Origin: Phallusia fumigata
Taxonomy: Eukaryota > Chordata > Ascidiacea > Phlebobranchia > Ascidiidae
NCBI GenBank assembly: GCA_008931825.1
Contig: QXVZ01009879.1
Coordinates: forward strand, 1-23,786
Direction: 5' to 3'
DNA length: 23,786 nucleotides
Shown: in pieces, positions 1-9,601 of the stretch
Layout: each line of letters opens with the position of its first letter
Numbering within the stretch: position 1 is the first letter of the stretch
Translations under genes and position numbers: made by a program
The notes under the pieces: model-generated
What the model saw: the letters and a program-made list of their open reading frames with translations, nothing else
The model's database searches: none
Told to the model about the DNA's origin: nothing

Positions 1-1211
1 ACAATGTTCGAACTGTATGAAATTTACACATTTTGAAGAACATGTCATTATGGTGCTTCAATTTCTTTGTTTGACCCCATAATCCCATCAGTTACCCTGC
101 TAGCCCCTAAAATGGGTCAAATTATTAAACAATGTCCGAATTGTATGAACTGTATGAAATTTAAACAGTTTCAAGAACATGCCATTGCAGTGCTCTAATT
201 GCTTTGTTTATACCTATAGCCTGGACATGTATTTCGAAAAACGCACAATGTAGAACTTTGCATGTGTGGGGACCCATGCCAGCAGAAACAATCATGTCAT
301 AAATAGCGCCGGTAAGTATAAGACCCGAAGTAAAATAATCTTGGGAATATATCCTCTTTTAATATCGGATAATAGTGTATGTAGAATGTCTATATATGGT
401 AAGCCACCCTTCTAGTTTCTTATTGTTCCCATTTTATTTATTTCTAGCATTGTTATGGGTCCCCTTGGAGGGGACACATAGTGTTTTACTCTGTTTATTC
501 CCTTTTCTCCCCCTGCAGCTTGTCCATGCACTTTTGGCATGACATGTTTTGTGGATTAGTGTAAAACTTTTACAGCTAGTAGGTATGATCATTGCAGTGT
601 GTTTGTCCCCATAGCCCCTGAAGTTACCCTGCTTGTCCCCTAAGTTGTATCAAATTATTATTAAAATGTGACAGCTGATTGAAATTTACAGTTTGTACAA
701 CATGGTATTGTAGTGTATTGATTTGTTTCTGACCCCATAGGCCAAGCTGTTAACCCACTTGCCATTCAAAATTGGTCAGTTTATTAAACAATGTCAGAAC
801 TGGATGAAATTCAACAGTTATTAAAAGTACCATTGTGGTACATTGATTTTTTTGACCCTATTAACAGTATTAACAATTACATGTGCATTGGGGGGCATTC
901 TTTATACTTGCAGTTACAATTATGTTTCAAAATGACATGAAAAGTAGGGACCCAATGTAATGTAGATGTTAAACATGTATGTACATTGCAATAACAGGAA
1001 GTGGGATACATAAAAAAATATCTATTTATTGGTAAAAGTGTGACTGTGAAGTGTCGATGTGAAGAAATCAACCCTTTTAGGTTATGTGACAATTCAAGTT
1101 TAATTTCTTGTTTTTCTGTTAATGATCTGTAAATTAATTGTGCTTAATGATCTGTAAATTAAAAAAATCGTAAGGTATTTTTGAAACAAATCAATTCTGC
1201 ATATATTGTAG
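1..1211 (+). repeat. Intron of kelch-like gene A filled with two composite repeat copies
   Basis: No coding exon is visible before 1212. Positions 1-420 are the right part of a composite element: one and a half ~128-bp subrepeats (1-128 and from 129) followed by a tail of about 180 bp that ends near 417 with the motif CCACCCTTCTAG. A second copy starts near 450, where GTCCCC-TTGGA-GGGGAC forms a short inverted repeat (459-475). It contains further subrepeats at about 590-860 and a badly diverged tail to about 1000. The same units recur in the other introns of genes A and B. Subrepeats share phrases such as GACCCCAT, CAGTTACCC, AACAATGTC and AACATGCCATT. I do not recognise the family. Confidence 0.65.
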
Positions 1212-3022
1212 ATTCACTTTACTGCATTGGAGGTTTCGACCAAGACTATAAACCGCTGAACTCCTGTGAATGCTACAATGTAAAAACTGAGAAATGGACA
1301 GAAATTGCACCTCTTAAACATGTCAGAGGTTCTGTGGCAAGTGTTGTATTGCATGGAATGATCTATGTAATAGGTATATAAAGGTTTTACTGCCAATACT
1401 ATTTGTGGAGCTTAAAACTAATATATTTTTAAATTAAAGTACTATGCACATAATAAAATTTGTCATACCATGCATATGACTGTGATTCATAAGGTTTAAA
1501 TACAATTTTATGTATTACTATTCTAGGACATGATGGTGATGCAGATGATGCCGGTTTAGCATTTACAGAAAGATTCAAAGTCGAAACTAATCAGTGGGAA
1601 ACTGTTTCAGGAATGCAGCATTTCTGTGATCGACCTGCAGCCTCTGTAATGGGCAACAAGATCTATGTTGTTGGAGAGTAAGTAAGCCCCTAACTATTTA
1701 AAGCTATCCCCTTATAAATAATTTCTGCTTTTAATGTCGTTTTTACAAACAGCATTGATCAGCGTTTCTAATTTTCTTCTTTCTCTTTTGTCCCCTGCAG
1801 GTTTGTCCATACACGTTTAGAATGAATTGCTTGACTAGTTTAAATGAAATTTTGATAGGGGGTAGATATGGACAAATGTGCCATCTGTTTCGTTTTACCC
1901 CAAAGCTTCAGTGGCCATCGGAGCAAACTGTTTTTTATTCTCATATGCAGCACAAATTAAAAGTTTCCCTGCATGAAGTATTACAAGTTAAGTTATATAA
2001 ACTGTTTCTTTAACTAAAGGTATACTTTGGGTTTGTTACTAGCTTGGAGACCTCAAAGCCTTAGTATTTGCCATGCAGCATCCTCCAGTGGTCAAGTTTT
2101 TATTATACTTTAGTTTGGGTCATTGTGGTTTGGTTTTTGATGCATTTAACCCAATATCCCTGGAAATGTATCTGCTAGCCCTCTAAAGTGGAAATTATTT
2201 ACCAACATCAGAACTAGATGGTATCGGGACAGTTTGTAGAACATGCCATTATGGTGCACTGATTACTTTGTCTAACCCTAAAGCCCAACACGTATCTAGA
2301 TAAAGGTATAATTTACAACTTTGCATATGTTGCGACTGATAGATTTCTGCCAGCAGAAACTATAACTATAAAAAGCTAGGTTAACTGTGGGACCCACTGT
2401 TATAACTGGAGTGTATAAATATCATTTCAAATTGGGCAATGGTGTATTTTGAATTGCAATTTGGTGAAAGCTACCCTTCTAGTTCAAAATGTAATAATAG
2501 GCTACCATATTTCTAACTAATGTTGATTTTAAGGTTATATACTTGATAGGCCCATTCACAACACGGTTCTTTGTAGCTTTAAGCATAAGGCTGAAATATG
2601 TCTTGCCTGGCGTAGACACAAAAGCTATTTAAAATTGTGTAATAAACTATCAGGTAAAATGATTCATCTTGGGTAATCAGACAAGAGAGTCAGCACTTAT
2701 TAAAGCAGCTTTTCATGGCTAAGTTAAAAGCTATTCCTGACTTTTGCTTTAGTCTATGTCAAGATTATTATCAGGTGTTGTCCAGTTGCCCAAACACCAG
2801 CAGTGCAGTACACATGTGGAGTGCGGATTGGGCTTTTTTTCCAAAATGGTAACCCTGGTTTTTTGTGTGGAAAATAAGAGTGTTTTCTTTTTAAGTTTTG
2901 AACGGCTGAAGGATGAGGAAAGCGTGGATTTGGTTGAGATTTACGATGCTACCACAGATGAATGGACAGCACGTTTTAATATTGTGACTTCAGTGTTTGC
3001 CGCTACTACTATAGACGTATAG
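1212..3022 (+). CDS. Kelch-like protein (gene A), 3'-terminal exons only
   Basis: Three exons, 1212-1373, 1527-1677 and 2896-3022, encode the last kelch blades of a BTB-BACK-Kelch protein. Proteins of this family usually act as substrate receptors of Cullin-3 ubiquitin ligases. Exon 1212 encodes the blade core SLYCIGGF, then CECYN, a W followed by IAPL, and ends IYVIG. Exon 1527 continues with an extended loop (HDGDADD), then ETNQWETVSGMQ and NKIYVVG. The last exon encodes DLVEIYDATTDEW and ends at TAG 3020-3022. Phases agree: 1373 ends phase 1 and joins 1527; 1677 ends phase 2 (donor GTAAGT) and joins 2896 (acceptor TTTTTAAG). No lesion is visible in these exons. The BTB and BACK parts must lie left of the window. 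Gene B, 3' of it, has the same exon plan; the 54-residue blade exon is identical at about 37 positions by hand count, so the two are tandem paralogues. The exact KLHL subtype cannot be assigned. Confidence 0.85.
1678..2895 (+). repeat. Last intron of gene A with a composite repeat copy
   Basis: This intron has donor GTAAGT at 1678 and acceptor TTTTTAAG ending at 2895. From about 1785 (TCCCCTGCAGGTTTGTCCAT) it holds the left part of the composite repeat. A degraded ~128-bp subrepeat lies at about 2160-2290, and the conserved tail (GCCAGCAGAAAC, then CTACCCTTCTAG) ends near 2482. The remainder, about 2490-2895, has no structure I recognise. The open frames inside the intron have no kelch-like sequence and are not needed, because the flanking exons join in phase. 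Confidence 0.6.
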
Positions 3023-4241
3023 AGTCATGGTGATCGTTGAAATGTTTTTTGAAACAAATTTAATTTGGTTAAGATAAGATTTATGTTCGATTTAATCGTC
3101 AAACGCACAACAACCGTTAATGCAAATGATGTTTGTTTGTTTCATTTTTATACTCGATCGGCGAAACCACCCCTGAATCACTCGAATGGTTGTGGGCCAT
3201 GGCCCTCCCAAATTTCGAAATTGTACATTGAAGCAGCCTACTCCTGGAAAAGATTTCGGGCTAATCTTTGACATGCGCATATTTTAAATGTATATAGTAC
3301 AATTATTTGGCATTCTTTTAATCTACGTTTAGAGGCTTTATCATGGTTTTGCACTTTTAAATGTTTTGTAGTGTAGTTTGATCTACTTTTAGAGGCATTT
3401 TCGTGGTTTTGCACTTTTAAATGTTTTGTACTGTAATTTGTGCACAGCATAATATAAGGTACTCTATGTGTAATTTGCATTAGACGAAACCGCCTAAACC
3501 AGCAGTGTATACAAGGTTTGTGCTTTTTTCCATTTATTGTGACTTTAAGTGTACCAAATCTTGTTTAGCAGTGAAAACCGCTAACCCCTTGTAATTTGGG
3601 CATTACAATTTTCCTGAGCTTCATTTTTTTCAACATGTTTATTTCTACAGCTGCACCTAGTCTCTTACCATTTTTTGGAAAAATTTTATTGATTTATCAG
3701 TTTTATGTAAGAAGTTTTTTAATCGCACAGTTGCCTTCACTGCTCGATAGGGCCAAAAGCTGATAGAGACGGTGCTAAGAATACCATTATCGAGACAGGG
3801 CAAAAAGGCAATGTTGCTACATGCAGTCCCATTTGCAGCAATATAATAATTTTTTGATTTGAAAAGCCAAAATTTATTTGTTGTTTTATAATTTTAAAAA
3901 CCCTTATTTGATAACAGGCCTAAAGAGTAAACATAGAACTCTGTGAATGTTTGATCAGAATGTACTGGACCTAAAGTAAACATACACTGTTGAACTTTTA
4001 GTATAAACCTGCTGCAACTTCAAAAAACCTTATGTCAGCAGTTGTTTAAATTTGACTGATTGGGAAACATGCGCAGTCAAAGATATCGTTTTTAATACAC
4101 TTTTAAAGCACTTATAACATGGTTGCAGTAAATATTTAAGAAAAGGCAAAGTATTTATTGATGTATTGTGTTGTTAAGAAATCAAAGAAATACATCAAAC
4201 TGTATATTTTTGTGTATATTTATTAAATTAAACCACTCAAT
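3023..4241. other. Spacer between kelch-like genes A and B
   Basis: This stretch lies between the stop of gene A and the start of gene B. It should contain the 3' UTR of A and the promoter and 5' UTR of B. I see no canonical AATAAA signal and no confident core promoter. Apart from the 60-bp tandem duplication at 3318-3437 it appears to be unique AT-rich sequence without coding potential. Confidence 0.5.
3318..3437 (+). repeat. Two-copy 60-bp tandem repeat
   Basis: ATCTACGTTTAGAGGC at 3321 recurs as ATCTACTTTTAGAGGC at 3381, exactly 60 bases later. Both are followed by a near-identical stretch ending GCACTTTTAAATGTTTTGTA. It is a local tandem duplication in the 3' flank of gene A with a few substitutions and no indels. 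Confidence 0.85.
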
Positions 4242-6508
4242 ATGGGCGCCCATGACGATGATATAATGAAGCACCAAGCTTGGCTTGGAGATCAACTTTA
4301 TAAGTTAGTTTCATTTTAACCTATTTCTTATGTATTTTTCATTACAATTTTAAAATAAGTTCTTTTGTGACTTTTTTGCCTAAATGTCACGTATAAAATT
4401 GCTTAAAAATAAAGAATCCAATTATAACAATATCAGCACAATAATAAACATAATTCCTAGCATAATTACCCATTTGATTGAGAGCAGTGTTTTTTGCTGA
4501 GAACTTTGCCATTCAATAATCTGTAGTCTAGTGTTTTTGGTTGGTTTTGACTAACATGGGACTGTGTTGTTACCACAGAGATAGAAAAGCACAGGAGTCT
4601 GCATGTGACTTGATACTTCAATCAGGGGAAAAGAAATTTTTTGTCCACAAAAGTGTAATGATGGTAGTTTCAAAATTTTTCATAAAGATGCTGACTGTTG
4701 AGGTATGTTTCTAAGAATCTGTATTAAATCCACAATGCAAAAAAAGAAATTCATATCTGTTTTTGAACATTAAACTACCCAAGGGTTTAAACTTAAAATT
4801 GCTTATATTACTCCTTTTCTCTGGATTGCTTGTATTAATCCTTTTCTCTAAAGGGAACACATTTTTTTTTTTTTTTACTTTTTTTCTTTACTTTTTTCTC
4901 AAATTAAAATTTTTACAGCTGGTAGATGTTGGTATGATGTGTATTATGAGTTATGTGTGGTCCTATAGTCCCTGTCGTTCCCTCCTACCTGTTGAAGAGC
5001 AAAATGTTTGCTTACCACTATCTCCTGTGCCTGCTTACTGACTTTTATACCTATACAGGTGGTAGTTTAAGCCATAGGGGTGCATCCCCAGTTTGACTAA
5101 CCCTGAAGTTTGTAAAATTATGAAACTTATTTGTTAAAATGAGCACGGTTGTCATTAAATCACACAAAGTATTTAAAATTAATAAAAACATCTTCTACTG
5201 TTCTGTACATGGATGCACAGTACCTACAATAGATAACTTTACATGTGTGAGGACCCATTTGCTTCTGTTTGCAGAAACAAAGTGTGCATAAAAAATTTGG
5301 TAACTATGGGAAAAAAACTTAGGTAACTATACATTACATTATAATGTAGTTAATATAAATCCTTTATATTTGTTGTAATAGTGTACAGTGAACGCTACTA
5401 TATTGCCATGCTATGAAAGCCACTCTTTTTGTTCGGCCTTTAGTCCACAGTTTGGCCTTTAGTCTCTCTTGCACATGGGAAAAAAAATCATAAACAAAGT
5501 CAGAATTAGATGTTATTTTAGCAGATTTTATGTAGTCAACTAAAACATTATGTTTTATTTGAGGTACATTATATTTGAATCTGTTGTCATTTTACCTAAA
5601 TTTGCCATTTTAGTATGTATTTAGCGAAACACAAAATTAATAAACTCAACTCTAATATCATTAATATGTGTGAGGTCCTATGTGTTCCAGTTTCTGCAGA
5701 AATAATCATGCAACAAAAACGTTTTGTTGTTAGGGGACCAAGTACCAAACAGCTTGACTTCTTTTATTGGGTAGTAGTGTATGTGGAATGGGGAAGTGGC
5801 AAAGGCCACCATTCTAGGTGCAAAATATTTTTGTAATTTTCAATCATGTTTTAAACAATTAATGTTTTGATTCGAATTGCAACATGGTAAAAGCCACCAT
5901 TCTAGCTTTAGAATGTTGTTTTAAATGTGCAGCAGCCTTGTATTGGTATGTTTGATGGTTTAAGTATGGCTCAGCTAAATATTCTTAATCATAAGCACTG
6001 CAGTTGACACTATTTGTTTATTTCCAGCTTTCTAAGTTAATTTCTTTTCCAAACTGCTCTTAGAGCCCAAAACAACACTGGTCAAGATTTAATGAAATAT
6101 ATATGTGGCATTTTAAATTCTACCTTTTGACGCATGAGCTTCACATGACTGGTAATATTAACCATTGACAATTTTACAGATGAAGGAGAAATATGAGGGG
6201 ATTGTGGACATTAAACATATTCCTTCTGAGCGACTTGCAAATATTGTTGAATTTGTTTATTCTGGAAGAATTAACATCGAACAGGAAAACATGTTAGATG
6301 TGTTGGAGGATGCGGAATACACTGAAATAGAAGGTTTCTGTTAAGATGTTTGACCAATGGTAGTTTAAGCTAATGATTTATGCAGTGGGTAAAACATATT
6401 TTTTTAAAGTGCTGAAAGAACGCTGCAGCACTTTCATCCTTGAGGTTGTTTCTGTTGACAATTGTCTTAAACTACGAGCCTTAAACTAAGAGATACAATC
6501 TCGATCAG
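4242..6508 (+). CDS. Gene B: BTB domain and start of BACK (exons 1-4)
   Basis: The four exons join in phase: 4303 ends phase 2 (donor GTTAGT) and joins 4579; 4702 ends phase 0 and joins 6180; 6333 ends phase 1 and joins 6410. The product starts MGAHDDDIMKHQAWLGDQLY. It continues with the BTB hallmark CDLILQSGEKKFFVHKSVM, where the H-K pair sits where the family has H-R before the first long helix. Then come VEFVYSGRINIEQENMLDVL and DAEYTEIE, which is the end of the BTB fold. Exon 6410 gives CSTFILEVVSVDNCLKLRAL, the usual BTB-BACK linker with its N-C-L triplet. The TAA at 6487 interrupts this exon 21 bases before its likely donor (GTATAT at 6509). Confidence 0.8.
4703..6179 (+). repeat. Intron 2 of gene B with composite repeat copies
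   Basis: The intron has donor GTATGT and acceptor ATTTTACAG. A poly-T run lies at about 4862-4876. A composite repeat copy runs from about 4840 to 5435: left end with AAAGGGAACACAT, then TTTTACAGCTGGTAG, then the tail with CATGTGTGAGGACCC and a degraded GAAAGCCACTC end. A second, shorter copy lies at about 5500-5820, with tail phrases TGTGTGAGGTCC, CTGCAGAAATAATCATG and GCCACCATTCTAG. A last scrap of the tail end (AAAAGCCACCATTCTAG) is at about 5889-5905. Nothing coding is visible. Confidence 0.6.
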
Positions 6509-6990
6509 GTATATCAACAACCAATCAGACAGTTTGTAGAACATGTTACTGTGGTGCACTGACTTCCTGTGGTGCACTGACTTTTAACCCTAAAGAGTGA
6601 CATATGTATCTAGAAATATACATAATGTACAACTTTGCATGTGTTTCTGCCAGCAGAAACAGTCATACCATGAAACGCTTAGGTAACCACGAGACATAAT
6701 GCAAATTTATATGGAGAATATATGGAATGTTAACATATTGTTTGACATCAGTTGAGCTTATAATGTCAAAAATTTACATTTGGCTCTGACTTTTCAAAAT
6801 TAATAATTTAAACAGTATCATATAAAATCTAATTTCTCATGTTAAAATGTTTAGAAAATCTAAAACTAGCAAAGCGGTCCTGTCGATGTTTTTGTACTAA
6901 TGCCTAGAAAAATGATGGCTGCTCAAAGTGATATACAATCCTGCAGTTGGTCCGTGTTGTTAGAAATAATGTACTATAACTTATGTGCAG
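6509..6990 (+). repeat. Gene B intron where a BACK exon should be; repeat copy inserted
   Basis: From about 6520 to 6740 lies another composite repeat copy: subrepeat end (AGACAGTTTGTAGAACATG), a short duplicated TGTGGTGCACTGACTT, then the tail with CAACTTTGCATGTGT and CTGCCAGCAGAAAC. In family members about 50-60 residues of BACK helices are encoded between the flanking exons. I searched all frames of 6741-6990 and found nothing convincing. The repeat may have replaced or disrupted that exon. Confidence 0.5.
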
Positions 6991-7134
6991 CAACATGCAG
7001 AAGCTGTTTTTACTGGAATTGTAGAATGGGTTAATCATAACCCCCTTCAGCGTAAGGAATTGTTTGTAAACCTTTTCTTACAAATTGATCTATCAACAAT
7101 GACTCCTACTTTTCTGGAAAAAATTTCCAAGCAG
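6991..7134 (+). CDS. Gene B: BACK domain exon
   Basis: This is a 48-codon exon, phase 0 on both sides, with acceptor ATGTGCAG and donor GTGACT. It encodes AVFTGIVEWVNHNPLQRKEL followed by LFLQIDLSTMTPTFL. That is the classic BACK pattern: V-F, then W-V, N-P, R, then an R/I-x-L-x-x-M/L-x-P-x-F-L motif. In Cullin-3 adaptors this helical region orients the kelch propeller relative to BTB. Confidence 0.85.
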
Positions 7135-8078
7135 GTGACTATTTTATTTATTGGTCACCTTCCTGAAGTGAACACATATTGTTTTCACACAGTGTTTGTT
7201 CTGTTTTTTTCTAACATAGTAAACCGGATGCCATAGTGGTTGCCTAGTGGGTCATTGTGGTGTATTGATTGCTGCATTTTATTTTGTAGCCCCAGTGGTT
7301 ACCAAACTAGCCCTCTCAAATGGGCCAAATTACTATTCAATGTCCAAATTAAGTGAAATTTAAACTGTTTGTAGAACATGTCAATGCATTGTATTGGTTT
7401 CTTTGTTTGACCCCATTGCCCCATCAGTTACCCAACTAGCTCCCTAAATTGGATCAATCGAATAAACAATGTCGGGTTTAAATAAAATTTTGATAGTTGT
7501 ATAACATGTGGTGTGCTGATTTCTTTGTTTAGCCAGATATCCTCAGCAGTTACTCCACCAGCCCGCTACAATAGGTCACATATTAATCAATGTCTGAATT
7601 AGGTGAAATTTGCACAGCTTGTATAACATGCTAGAGTGGTGCAATAATTGCTGCATTTTATCTGGAGTCCCAGCAGTTACCCTGCTAGCCCCCTTCAATA
7701 TGTCAAGTTGTTAAACAATATTCAACTGGATGTAACTGGGACAGTTTGTAGAAAATGTTATTTTGGTGCACTAATTGCTTTTTTCAAATCAATCCTGACA
7801 TGTATCAAGAAAACACATAATGTGTATTTGCATGTGTGGGGACTAAAAGCCGCTGTGTTTCTGCCTGCAGAGACAATCATTCATAAAAAGCTTGGGTAAC
7901 TATAAGACCCAATCTAAAATAATGTAGGGAATACATCTTCTTTTGAATTTGGCAATAAGGTGCATAGAATGTCTGTATATGGCAAGTCATTCTGGTTTTT
8001 CTATAAAGTTTGAGTGAAATGTGTTTTGTTTTGATGTAAAATGAAACCACTGTTATAACAATTCTGGTATTTGAACAG
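7135..8078 (+). repeat. Gene B intron with the best-preserved composite repeat copy
   Basis: Roughly 7240-7800 holds four successive ~125-130-bp subrepeats. Their repeated landmarks are ACCAAACTAGCC / ACCCAACTAGC / ACTCCACCAGCC / ACCCTGCTAGCC and AACATGTC-type phrases. The subrepeats are followed by the tail at about 7800-8005 (GCATGTGTGGGGAC, CTGCCTGCAGAGACAATCAT, AAAAAGCTTGGGTAACTATA, GGCAAGTCATTCTGG). It is the clearest place to read the element's structure. Confidence 0.7.
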
Positions 8079-8452
8079 AATTTGGTGAGGAAAAACGTTG
8101 TTTGCTCAAACAAGCTGCTTGATATTTATGTAGAAAGTTCCCGATCCGCTTGTGCAGGTAAGAACACCATGGGAAATGATATGTTGATCCATTACACTTC
8201 TGCCAATCTTTTACAGACAAATTTATTGTAATTGGTGGTGAAGGCATAGAGACAAAATGTACTGCTTATGACATAATGACTGGCAAAAGAAAGGTGTTTC
8301 CGGTAAGATGATTTAAAACTCAATATTTAGAACAGATTTACAGCATTCAGCAGGTATGCTCTAGTGTGTAATCTTAAAACTGCAGAAACTTAACCATAAA
8401 AGATGTGGAGCAACAGCCAGCAGAGTGGGAAAAGAAGTTTATGTCATAGGAG
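8079..8452 (+). CDS. Gene B: end of BACK and first kelch blade (three exons)
   Basis: Exon 8079-8157 encodes NLVRKNVVCSNKLLDIYVES, the last BACK helix. Exon 8217-8302 encodes DKFIVIGGEG, then CTAYDIMTGKRKVFP. Exon 8386 onward encodes KLNHKRCGATASRVGKEVYV, then IGG. Phases join at 8157/8217 (phase 1) and 8302/8386 (phase 0). The last exon can end at 8452 (phase 1, matching the next known exon at 8590). Alternatively it can run on to 8490 (phase 0, giving AEFADGQILTKV), as family structure would predict. The second choice has no phase-compatible partner here, which suggests a missing half-blade exon. Confidence 0.75.
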
Positions 8453-8589
8453 GTGCTGAATTTGCAGATGGCCAAATCCTTACAAAAGTGGTGAATAAAA
8501 TTACCTTTTTATTGCAGGTTTAGCCTCTTTTATCTATTTACAAAATCATATCATATGGAAGGTAAAAGCTAGCAGTATTTTCATTGTAG

Positions 8590-9601
8590 GCAACATATAT
8601 GTCACTGGTGGGTATAATCAAGGGTCATTGTCAAGTTGTGAAATGCTTGACACAGTTAACCACAAATGGACAAAGATCAGCAATATGTTGCATGCAAGAT
8701 ATAGTCATGGAACTGTTGCCTATAAAGGTAACCCAAACACGCTTTTTGTAAAAAAATAAAATTGTTTTGAGTTTCACGTTTGTTAAATATTTTGTTTGGT
8801 TGTATCTTTGAGTTTTTTAACAATGTTTACTTGGGTTATCCTTTTATTGAATCTTTTATTGGGCTTTTTGCTCAATTGCAGTTCTGTTTAAACATTTTTA
8901 TTAAAGTTGTTTGGTTAAATCACTCTGTTGAAGCAACACGCTCAAGTTCCTTATCCCAGGATGCATATGAGAATAAAATCAGCAACTTGAAGAATTTAAC
9001 TTGATCTTTTTGGTCACAAGAAGCTCTATTCTGTCATACAAGACAGAACCATATACACAAACTTAAATTGTGTTTAAAATTTTCTCTTTCATAACTTATT
9101 CTTGCTAGTACTCCATGGGTCATTTATAAAATAATCAATTCCACATCAATTGTAGGTTCAGTTTATTGTATAGGAGGTATTGGCACTGACGATCAATACC
9201 TAAACTCATGTGAGTGCTACAATCCACAAAGCAATAAATGGACTGAAATTGCACCTATCAAGCATATAGGTGGACCGATGGCAAGTGTTGTATTGAATGG
9301 AATGATCTATGTTATAGGTATACTGTTTATTGTTTCATGGCAATATTTTACATGGATCACAAAAACTATTCTATTTTTTTTTATTTCAACGTCATCCTCG
9401 TATAATACAGGTCTATACATGTTGCAATGATTCCACAGATATAAATGCACTCATTTTTATTCCCTTTAGGGTATGATGGTACCTATTTGGGATTGACAGA
9501 GAGACTAAAACCCGAAACTAACCAGTGGGAAACTATTTCAGCAATGCAACACAAATGTGACCAGCTACTGTAATAGGAAACAGGATCTGCGTTGTTGGGG
9601 G
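8590..9601 (+). CDS. Gene B: central kelch blades, last one frameshifted
   Basis: Exon 8590-8727 encodes NIYVTGGYNQG, CEMLD, HKWTKISNMLHARYSHGTVA; it is phase 1 at both ends. Exon 9156-9317 encodes SVYCIGGIGTDDQYLNSCEC and KWTEIAPI, ending IYVIG; it has the same length (162 bp) and phases as gene A's exon 1212-1373. Exon 9470-9601 encodes YDGTYLGLTERLKPETNQWE, then ISAMQHKCD. Here a 7-bp deletion relative to gene A (which has CGACCTGCAGCC where B has CAGCT) throws the frame into CTG-TAA-TAG. Past the break, the other frame resumes with ATVIGNRICVVGG and a good donor (GTGAGA at 9602). Confidence 0.75.
8728..9155. other. Gene B intron, no recognised content
   Basis: The flanking exons join in phase 1 and complete a normal blade, so nothing is missing here. 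A 7-bp inverted repeat, TTCTGTC with GACAGAA, lies at about 9029-9048. No composite repeat is seen. Confidence 0.5.

Noticed and set aside
1822-2013. 63-codon open frame after the kelch exon
   Set aside because: It lies inside the intron and derives from the composite repeat's left part. The real exons join without it.
7240-7800. CRISPR-like reading of the regularly spaced repeats
   Set aside because: Units of about 128 bp are contiguous, diverged and without spacers, in eukaryotic intron sequence.
8491-8589. Search for the missing kelch half-blade exon
   Set aside because: No frame gives the expected E-x-Y/F-D ... W ... M ... R pattern. The one AG-to-GT segment (about 8518-8560) has no kelch-like residues.
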